From positions 1 through 8,306 of the forward strand of contig CALEXZ010000107.1 of assembly GCA_937926195.1 (NCBI GenBank): a DNA stretch of 8,306 nt. Reading direction: 5' to 3'. Shown here piece after piece: positions 1 to 5,404 of this stretch. The notes below the pieces were generated by a model. The model searched no databases. It was given only the letters and a program-made list of their open reading frames with translations, and was not told the origin of the DNA. Each line of letters opens with the position of its first letter. Positions within the stretch are counted from its first letter, which is position 1. Position numbers and translations under genes: made by a program. Source of the stretch: an uncultured Actinomyces sp. Its GTDB lineage: Bacteria; Actinomycetota; Actinomycetes; Actinomycetales; Actinomycetaceae.

Positions 1-546
1 GACGGCCCCTGGGACCATCTGTGGGCCCAGCCCGTGCTCGTGGACTACATCAAGAGCCGGGTGGACCCCTCGACGACGACGGTGGTCTCCCCGGACGCCG
101 GTCGCATCCGTGTGGCTGAGCGCTGGTCGCACTCCCTGGGCGACACCCCGCTGGCCTTTGTGCACAAGACGCGTGACGTCACGCGCCCCAACGAGTCGGT
201 CGCCAACCGTGTGGTGGGTGAGGTCAAGGGGCGTTCCTGCGTGCTGGTGGACGACATGATCGACACGGGCGGCACCATCGCCAAGGCTGTCCAGGTGCTT
301 ATGGACCAGGGCGCCAAGGACGTCATTGTGGCGGCGACGCACGGGGTGCTGTCCGGCCCGGCGGTGGAGAGGCTGTCCTCCTGCGGCGCCCGTGAGGTGG
401 TGGTGACGGACACGCTGCCGATCCCGCCCAGCAAGCGCTTCGGTCAGCTGACGGTCCTGCCGATCGCCCCGCTGCTGGCCCAGGCGATCCGAGCCGTCTT
501 CGATGACGGTTCGGTGACCTCGCTCTTTGAGTCGGCGGGGGTGTGA
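1..546 (+). CDS. prs: Ribose-phosphate pyrophosphokinase (PRPP synthase), C-terminal part, 5' end outside window
   Basis: The frame is open from base 1 and stops with TGA at 544-546, giving 181 residues, a little over half of the usual 310-330 aa. PRPP synthase transfers pyrophosphate from ATP to ribose 5-phosphate in the cytoplasm. The product, PRPP, feeds purine, pyrimidine, histidine, tryptophan and NAD synthesis. Visible family marks are the DGPWDHLWAQPVLVDYI segment at window residues 1-17, VVSPDAGRIRVAERW around 24-38, and the PRPP-binding loop VLVDDMIDTGGTI at 81-93, whose acidic pair and TGGT bind ribose phosphate. The C-terminal DTLPIP segment is also typical. The N-terminal catalytic half lies upstream. 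An internal GTG at 34 is in frame but is not the start, because homology continues upstream of it. No terminator is seen before the surface-protein gene 4 nt downstream, so the two may share a transcript. Confidence 0.97.
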   Translation, partial: DGPWDHLWAQPVLVDYIKSRVDPSTTTVVSPDAGRIRVAERWSHSLGDTPLAFVHKTRDVTRPNESVANRVVGEVKGRSCVLVDDMIDTGGTIAKAVQVLMDQGAKDVIVAATHGVLSGPAVERLSSCGAREVVVTDTLPIPPSKRFGQLTVLPIAPLLAQAIRAVFDDGSVTSLFESAGV

Positions 547-550
547 GGCG

Positions 551-1357
551 ATGAGCTTCCCGCTGCTCAGACGCGCGCAGGCCAGGGCTGTGGCCACCGC
601 CCTGGCGCTTGTCACTGCCCTGCTCCTCGTGGTCCAGGGGCTGCCGGCCCCAGCCGTCGCCTCGGTGAGGGCCACGAGTGAGGTCGCCAGCCCCGCGTTG
701 GCGCCGGGCTACGGCACCTTCAGTCTCACCATGCGCGTGGTGGGCGAGGGCCTGTCCCTGGTGCCTGAGGACGTGGCCTTTACTGTCACTGCGGACTACG
801 TCCTGCCGGGTCCGGCCGACCAGTTCCCGGGGTGGACGGCTCCCGGGACCCTGGATAGCAACGGCAAGTCCGGTACGTTCACCTTGACAGTGGTCAAGGA
901 CGTGCCCACCCCTGGCAAGCCCTTGCCTGCAGGAAGCACCGTGAGTCTGAGTGAAAACGTTGACACCTCGACGGTCTCGCCGACCGTCGTCACGTGGGGG
1001 GAGCCCGAGTTCACGGTGAGGTCTGTGGAGACCAACACCTTCACGGTTGAGGACGGCAAGGTCACGCAGTCTGAGGTGATCAACAATGCCGTCCCGGTGG
1101 GGCAGAAGCCTCAGGAGCCGACGTCGGTGGTGACGACGACTCCGCCCCCGACGTCGGTGGACCAGAATCCTCAGGAGCCGACGTCGGTGGTGACTACGGC
1201 TCCGACCGCGGTGCCGTCGCCGACGCCGTCGCGTCCGGGCAGGCCGCTGGCCAGGACGGGTGCGTCGAACGTGCTCGTGCTGGGTGTGCTGGGCTCGGTG
1301 CTGGTGGCTGCCGGTGGTGTGGTGGTCGCGATCAGGCGTCGTCGTGAGCAGGCCTGA
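551..1357 (+). CDS. Small LARTG-anchored surface protein with a single DUF5979/CnaB-like domain
   Basis: This is a 268-aa secreted, probably wall-anchored protein. Residues 1-38 form a signal peptide (basic start, hydrophobic core, PAPAVAS end). Residues about 52-185 form one domain of the DUF5979 kind found in actinobacterial surface proteins. A Pro/Thr/Ser linker at about 185-232 contains two copies of QEPTSVVTT. LARTG at 233-237 is followed by a hydrophobic helix and an RRRR tail, a sortase sorting signal. ATG 551 is chosen because its N-terminus aligns with the paralogue at 1694 and directly precedes the signal peptide; a TTG at 527 would overlap prs. Only weak Shine-Dalgarno candidates are seen (GGGGG 536-540, GAGG 545-548). 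The gene starts 4 nt after prs, without an obvious promoter. The Lys expected in the first strand (F-S-x-x-K) is Met61, while Glu135 and Asn178 are kept. Ligand and role are unknown. Confidence 0.9.
   Translation: MSFPLLRRAQARAVATALALVTALLLVVQGLPAPAVASVRATSEVASPALAPGYGTFSLTMRVVGEGLSLVPEDVAFTVTADYVLPGPADQFPGWTAPGTLDSNGKSGTFTLTVVKDVPTPGKPLPAGSTVSLSENVDTSTVSPTVVTWGEPEFTVRSVETNTFTVEDGKVTQSEVINNAVPVGQKPQEPTSVVTTTPPPTSVDQNPQEPTSVVTTAPTAVPSPTPSRPGRPLARTGASNVLVLGVLGSVLVAAGGVVVAIRRRREQA
1101..1220 (+). repeat. Imperfect 60-bp tandem repeat (two units) in the Pro/Thr linker
   Basis: Two adjacent 60-bp units (1101-1160 and 1161-1220) share a perfect 26-bp core at 1109-1134 and 1169-1194. They encode 20-aa units beginning x-Q-x-PQEPTSVVTT. 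The period is a multiple of three, so gain or loss of a unit would only lengthen or shorten the wall-spanning linker of the small surface protein. Confidence 0.85.
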
Positions 1358-1437
1358 CGGCGGGGCGCCTGGGTGGCTGCTGGCTGTCCCTGGCCTGTCC
1401 TGACGGTGGTGTGAGCCGCTGCCGCTGCTGCTAGGAG

Positions 1438-1481
1438 CGTGAGCGTCCTCATCCCGGTGCCCCGGGGTGGGGGCGCTCACG
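1438..1481 (+). terminator. Strong hairpin terminator after first surface-protein gene, no T-tract
   Basis: Bases 1438-1455 pair continuously with 1464-1481: an 18-bp stem with three G-T (G-U in RNA) pairs and the 8-nt loop GGTGCCCC. A further G-T pair can close the base. The wobble pairs make it stable only as a + strand transcript, which fits termination of the gene ending at 1357. No run of T follows. Such U-less hairpin terminators are commonly predicted in high-GC actinobacteria. Confidence 0.75.
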
Positions 1482-1571
1482 TGTGCCGCCCCGGGTGGAG
1501 GCGAGCCCCACCACACCTACCACCAACAGCTGCGCCTGCGGTGTCTCTCACACCCCCGCGTCAGAGGTGGG

Positions 1572-1599
1572 CCGACACCAGATCATTAGGTGTGATAAT
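1572..1599 (+). promoter_or_regulatory. Promoter of the large adhesin gene (copy A), extended -10
   Basis: CCGACA at 1572-1577 (four of six matches to TTGACA) is followed after 16 bp by GATAAT at 1594-1599 (five of six matches to TATAAT). A TG one base upstream (TGTGATAAT) gives an extended -10. Transcription would start near 1606, leaving a leader of about 88 nt. A second, weaker pair, TTGAGA 1603-1608 with TAAGGC 1627-1632, is possible. The same promoter is repeated upstream of the third surface-protein gene. Confidence 0.6.
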
Positions 1600-1600
1600 C
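1581..1600. promoter_or_regulatory. Operator-like imperfect palindrome over the -10 box (copy A)
   Basis: The 8-base arms GATCATTA and TGATAATC, separated by GGTG, match at six of eight palindromic positions and overlap the -10 hexamer. This position suits a repressor site, but no regulator is encoded in the window and the match may be chance. The TTAGGT inside it resembles half of a DtxR/IdeR iron box, but the other half does not fit. Confidence 0.3.
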
Positions 1601-1693
1601 TGTTGAGACCATTGTCTAGTGGGACGTAAGGCTCGTGTGGGTCGTCCGCTATGACGTGTTGTCCTCTATCCGATGACTGTGAGAGACGAGAGT

Positions 1694-4600
1694 ATGCAGA
1701 CGCAGATGCGGAGCCTGACGTCCAGGGGGGCGAGGTCGAGGGTGGTTGCCACCGCCCTGACGTTGCTGGCGGCCCTGGCCTTGGTGGTCCAGGGGCTCGC
1801 CGTGCCCGCGGCGGCCGATGTCAACCCCCAGATCGAGGTCACCAACCTCAGGCTCACCAAGGTGAACTCGGAGAATCAGGCGCAGGTTGGAAAGTTGGTG
1901 CTGAGCAACTTCGAGCGCCTGGCTTTGCTGACGTTTGAGTGGGACGCGTCGAAGACGACGCCGAAGGCGGGTGACTCCTTCACGATCACCCTGCCCGAGC
2001 AGCTGGACTTTCACTCGACCCTCGAGAGGCCCATCCATTACAACGAGGCTGACGTGGATCTGGGTAAGTGCACCATCGACGGCAAGACCGTCACCTGCAC
2101 CTTCGACGAGAGGATCACCCCGCTGGTCGCGGCGGGAAACAAGGACATCCATGGGACCGGGGATTTCCAGCTCATCGCTGTCTCGTCCACGGAGGCGGAG
2201 GAGCTGCCCTTCAAGGTCAACCTTGACAAGGAAGTCGAGGTTGACCTCCCCGGGGAGGGTGGGATCTTGAAGCCGTCCGGCGGCACCTACCGCCCGGACA
2301 TGCGGTTGTACAAGAGTTACAACGGCATCATGAAGGAGGGTGACACGCAGGCGTTGTGGTACTTCAACTTCGGAGGGCCGAGGCTGATCAAGGCCCTCGG
2401 TGTGACCTTCGATGGTGTCACGCAGCGGACCATCACCTTCAATGACACGCTCGGCGCAGGCATGACATGCCCTCTGGAGCAGATCTACCTCCACGCCATC
2501 GACTCTGAGGACAACCCCACCCAGTCGCTGCTGCTGGACAAAGGATCCGAGCCGGGGCCGGAGGACCATGGCCAGGGCTCCTTCGAGGTCACCGGCGAGT
2601 GTGGGCAGATGAGGCCTGACGGGACGACGCCGATCACCATTGTGGCGAAGGGCCCCTTCAGGGAGAAGACCAACTACTCGATCTCCTACAGGACCCGCTT
2701 CGTTGGTGGGGCCGACGGGGTCAGTGGGACTGCGCTTCCTGGCACTGAGTACACCAACACGGTCACGGTTGAGGGGACCCAGATTACGGAGAGTAAGACG
2801 ACGTTGTTTGTCAAGGCGGGGTCGGTGCAGGCGACGATGAGGCCGGGTGAGGGCAACTTCAGTGTCACCAAGAGGATTGCGTCGGACTACGCCCAGCAGG
2901 TGGATGAGCATGTTGCTTTCACGGTGGCCTTTGACTACGCGCTGCCGGAGGGCACGACGGCGGCGAGCTTCCCGAGCTGGAAGCCGGTTGTGAACACGGA
3001 CCGGGGCAGCAGGAGCATCAATGCTGACGGGCGCACGGGGACTGGGACGATCAAGGTCACGCGGGGTGAGGGGGTGTCCTTTCCTGAGCCGTTCCCGGTG
3101 GGCACGACGATCAGCAACCTGCGTGAGGACACCTCGTCGGCCAGTCCTGCGCTGCCTGCGGGCTACATCTGGAAGGATCCTGGCTTCACCATCGACGGGA
3201 AGCCTGCTACGAGCCTGACGATCGCGGACCAGCAGACCACGAAGGTCCAGCTGCTGAACACGGTTGCTGCTGCGGACAACGGCTTCCACGTGGTCAAGAC
3301 GGCCAGTGGTGCCCCGGGTGCGGATGCGAGGAGCTACTCCTTCACCTACACGTGCACGCTGCCGGACCAGACCCAGAAGACGGGGAAGGTCGAGAACGTC
3401 CTGGGTGACTCGGTCCCTGTGGCCAGCCCTGAGACCTTCCCGGTCGGCACCACCTGCCTGGTGACTGAGGACACCGCGGGGGCCGTGATTGACGGTCACA
3501 GCCTTGACCCGGCGGGCCACGACGCGCAGACGGTGACGATCGGCCTGGTCAGCGCGCCGACGGTGACCGCCTCCTTCACCAACACGTACACGCCTGACAC
3601 AGGTCGTTTCTCGGTGACGAAGGCGGTGGTGGGTGACGCGGGCGACAGTGCGCCGGGGACGTACACCTTCGACTACACGTGCACGGCGGCCGGCAAGGAC
3701 ACTCTCACGGGCACGCTCGTCGTTGACAAGGGTGGCTCGAAGGAGTCTGACGAGATCCCTGTGGGATACACCTGCACGGTGAGCGAGCGGGTGTCCGATG
3801 GTCAGGAGGGCACGGCCTTCCTCCCGGGCTACACGCTTGACGTGACTACTGGTGCAGGCGTCACCATCGCCAAGGACAAGGTGGCGGACATCGCCGTGAC
3901 CAACGCGTACACGGTGAACACGGGGAGCTTCTCGGTGAACAAGGTTGTTGCGGGTGCCACCTTCACTGGTGCCGACAACACCTTCACGGTGGACTACACG
4001 TGCACGAACAGCTCGGTGGCGCTCACTGCTGAGCAGACGGCCGGCAGCTTGACGCTGACAGGTGGTGGGGACGCGGTCCAGGGGCCGACTCTTCCCTTCG
4101 GCACCTCGTGCACGATCACGGAGCCCGCTGGCAGCGCGGCGCGTGCGGGTTACGCCTACGCCACCGCGTACTCGACCGGCCAGGTGACTGTTGGGACGCT
4201 GACCCCGAACCCGGCAGTCACGGTGACCAACACCTACACCGCGCTCAAGGGTGGTTTCACCATCTCCAAGACCGTGGACGGTGACGGAGCCGCCCTGGCC
4301 GCCGACACGGAGTTCACCTTCGAGTACACGTGCACGCCTGCTGCTGCCGGCGCGGACGTGGTGAGTAACACGGTCACGCTCAAGGGTGGTGAGACCGTCT
4401 CCGTCCCTGACGTGCCTGTCGGCTCTTGCTCCGTGACTGAGCGTGATGCCACGATCGACGGTGCGAGCCTGAGCACGGTCCTGACCGTTGACGGCTCCTC
4501 TGACGGTGTGAACAACGGTGTCGCGCGCTTCGACGTGCGTGACGGCGCGACCGTCCAGGTCGGCGCGACCAACACGTACACGCTTGACCGTGGCTCGTTC

Positions 4601-5068
4601 TCGGTCGCCAAGACGGTTGTGGATGGTCAGGAGTCCTTCGTGCAGGACGTGTTCGTCTTCGACTACGTCTGCACGGATGGCAGCCAGGGCCGGCTGGATG
4701 TGCCGGGCGACGGTACGGCGGTGACGGGTCCGTCGGTCCCCACGGGTACGCAGTGCACGGTGACTGAGCGTGCCGACTCTGCGAACCGTGAGGGCTACAC
4801 GGTCGTGTCGGATGTCTCCGGTGGTGGCGAGGTCACTGTTGCTGACAAGGACGAGGTGGTGGCGCTGACGGCGACGAACACGTACTCGCCGGTGCCGGTG
4901 CCGACAACGACGCCGACGCCGACAACGACGCCGACGCCGACGTCTCCGGGTGAGCCGCTGGCCAGGACGGGTGCGTCGAACGTGCTCGTGCTGGGTGTGC
5001 TGGGCTCGGTGCTGGTGGCTGCCGGTGGTGTGGTGGTCGCGATCAGGCGTCGTCGTGAGCAGGCCTGA
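1694..5068 (+). CDS. MSCRAMM-like LARTG-anchored adhesin with six DUF5979/CnaB-like repeats
   Basis: This is an 1124-aa surface protein, probably an adhesin presented on the cell wall. Residues 1-41 form a signal peptide ending AVPAAA. Residues about 42-385 form a head of two Ig-like parts. The first contains FEWDAS and AGDSFTITLP, like N2 domains of MSCRAMMs and SDR-like Ig domains. The head has Cys at 126, 135, 259 and 303. Six repeats begin near 387, 529, 637, 744, 853 and 967. Each opens F-x-x-x-K and closes with an Asn (NTYT or similar) at 522, 630, 737, 846, 960 and 1062. Repeats 2-6 carry a Cys pair. A TTTPTP stalk, LARTG (1089-1093), hydrophobic helix and RRRR tail follow. ATG 1694 is chosen for the GAGAG stretch at 1681-1685, 8 nt upstream. 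ATG 1673 lacks such a site; ATG 1706 aligns best with the 551 paralogue and remains possible. The ligand is unknown. Confidence 0.92.
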   Translation: MQTQMRSLTSRGARSRVVATALTLLAALALVVQGLAVPAAADVNPQIEVTNLRLTKVNSENQAQVGKLVLSNFERLALLTFEWDASKTTPKAGDSFTITLPEQLDFHSTLERPIHYNEADVDLGKCTIDGKTVTCTFDERITPLVAAGNKDIHGTGDFQLIAVSSTEAEELPFKVNLDKEVEVDLPGEGGILKPSGGTYRPDMRLYKSYNGIMKEGDTQALWYFNFGGPRLIKALGVTFDGVTQRTITFNDTLGAGMTCPLEQIYLHAIDSEDNPTQSLLLDKGSEPGPEDHGQGSFEVTGECGQMRPDGTTPITIVAKGPFREKTNYSISYRTRFVGGADGVSGTALPGTEYTNTVTVEGTQITESKTTLFVKAGSVQATMRPGEGNFSVTKRIASDYAQQVDEHVAFTVAFDYALPEGTTAASFPSWKPVVNTDRGSRSINADGRTGTGTIKVTRGEGVSFPEPFPVGTTISNLREDTSSASPALPAGYIWKDPGFTIDGKPATSLTIADQQTTKVQLLNTVAAADNGFHVVKTASGAPGADARSYSFTYTCTLPDQTQKTGKVENVLGDSVPVASPETFPVGTTCLVTEDTAGAVIDGHSLDPAGHDAQTVTIGLVSAPTVTASFTNTYTPDTGRFSVTKAVVGDAGDSAPGTYTFDYTCTAAGKDTLTGTLVVDKGGSKESDEIPVGYTCTVSERVSDGQEGTAFLPGYTLDVTTGAGVTIAKDKVADIAVTNAYTVNTGSFSVNKVVAGATFTGADNTFTVDYTCTNSSVALTAEQTAGSLTLTGGGDAVQGPTLPFGTSCTITEPAGSAARAGYAYATAYSTGQVTVGTLTPNPAVTVTNTYTALKGGFTISKTVDGDGAALAADTEFTFEYTCTPAAAGADVVSNTVTLKGGETVSVPDVPVGSCSVTERDATIDGASLSTVLTVDGSSDGVNNGVARFDVRDGATVQVGATNTYTLDRGSFSVAKTVVDGQESFVQDVFVFDYVCTDGSQGRLDVPGDGTAVTGPSVPTGTQCTVTERADSANREGYTVVSDVSGGGEVTVADKDEVVALTATNTYSPVPVPTTTPTPTTTPTPTSPGEPLARTGASNVLVLGVLGSVLVAAGGVVVAIRRRREQA
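4903..4938 (+). repeat. Perfect 18-bp tandem duplication encoding the TTTPTP stalk
   Basis: Bases 4903-4920 are repeated exactly at 4921-4938, giving two copies of a Thr/Pro hexapeptide just before the LARTG signal of the large adhesin. The unit keeps the reading frame, so slippage would change only the length of the stalk that crosses the cell wall. Confidence 0.9.
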
Positions 5069-5148
5069 CGGCGGGGCGCCTGGGTGGCTGCTGGCTGTCC
5101 CTGGCCTGTCCTGACGGTGGTGTGAGCCGCTGCCGCTGCTGCTAGGAG

Positions 5149-5192
5149 CGTGAGCGTCCTCATCCCGGTGCCCCGGGGTGGGGGCGCTCACG
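5149..5192 (+). terminator. Hairpin terminator after the large adhesin gene (copy B)
   Basis: This is an identical copy of the hairpin at 1438-1481: an 18-bp stem with three G-U pairs and an 8-nt loop, starting 81 nt after the adhesin stop codon. It should separate adhesin transcription from that of the third surface-protein gene. Confidence 0.75.
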
Positions 5193-5282
5193 TGTGCCGC
5201 CCCGGGTGGAGGCGAGCCCCACCACACCTACCACCAACAGCTGCGCCTGCGGTGTCTCTCACACCCCCGCGTCAGAGGTGGG

Positions 5283-5310
5283 CCGACACCAGATCATTAG
5301 GTGTGATAAT
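5283..5310 (+). promoter_or_regulatory. Promoter of third surface-protein gene (copy B), extended -10
   Basis: CCGACA at 5283-5288, a 16-bp spacer, and TGTGATAAT ending at 5310 are identical to the promoter at 1572-1599. The operator-like palindrome at 5292-5311 is copied too. The large adhesin and the 270-aa protein should therefore have the same transcription start and respond to the same signals. Confidence 0.6.
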
Positions 5311-5404
5311 CTGTTGAGACCATTGTCTAGTGGGACGTAAGGCTCGTGTGGGTCGTCCGCTATGACGTGTTGTCCTCTATCCGATGACTGTGAGAGACGA
5401 GAGT

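Larger units (their letters stand above)
1358..1693 (+). other. Intergenic region between first and second surface-protein genes
   Basis: These 336 nt contain no convincing gene. In order they hold 80 nt after the stop with no recognised feature, a strong hairpin terminator (1438-1481), and a smaller GGTGG/CCACC inverted repeat (1494-1498 with 1508-1512). After these come a promoter with an extended -10 box (1572-1599) and a leader of roughly 88 nt. The leader has a short GGACG/CGTCC stem (1622-1626 with 1643-1647). A pairing of GTC-C-TCT (1661-1667) with AGAGAC (1682-1687) could cover the purine-rich ribosome-binding stretch. The whole region lies inside the 575-bp repeat. Confidence 0.85.
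1243..1817. repeat. 575-bp direct repeat, copy A (sorting signal to signal peptide)
   Basis: Copy A matches 4954-5528 base for base except T1781 versus C5492 (TTG/CTG, both Leu), as read by aligning the two stretches by eye. It begins two codons upstream of the LA of LARTG in the 551-1357 gene. It runs through the stop, terminator, promoter and leader, and ends at the last Ala codons of the signal peptide of the 1694-5068 gene. Both ends coincide with the edges of mature ectodomains. There are no transposase genes and no terminal inverted repeats, so it is not an insertion sequence. Confidence 0.97.
5069..5404 (+). other. Intergenic region between second and third surface-protein genes
   Basis: This is an exact duplicate of 1358-1693 and holds no gene. 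It contains the copied terminator (5149-5192), promoter (5283-5310) and leader. The perfect identity of 336 noncoding bases, where selection on protein cannot explain it, indicates recent duplication or ongoing gene conversion. Confidence 0.85.

Noticed and set aside
1438..1515. Palindromic stretches as CRISPR, tRNA or other structured RNA
   Set aside because: There is no regularly spaced repeat array, no cloverleaf and no rRNA-like sequence. The hairpins are adequately explained as terminators.
1586..1604. Possible DtxR/IdeR iron box starting TTAGGT at the adhesin promoter
   Set aside because: Only the left half fits; about 9 of 19 positions match the palindromic consensus, which is not enough to call a site.
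1243..1817. The direct repeats as ends of an insertion sequence or composite transposon
   Set aside because: There is no transposase or integrase gene, no terminal inverted repeats and no target-site duplication. The content is ordinary gene ends plus a regulatory region.
1651..1938. Small + strand ORF (95 codons) starting in the leader of the large adhesin, repeated at 5362
   Set aside because: It overlaps the adhesin signal peptide in another frame, has no ribosome-binding site and no protein-like features. Its duplication is explained by the repeat.
1649..5227. A 1192-codon open frame on the minus strand across the large adhesin gene, and a similar one at 323-1516
   Set aside because: Both are Arg/His/Gly-rich low-complexity translations with no domains. 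They arise because G/C-ending codons on the + strand leave few antisense stops. The two share an N-terminus only because both begin inside the direct repeat.
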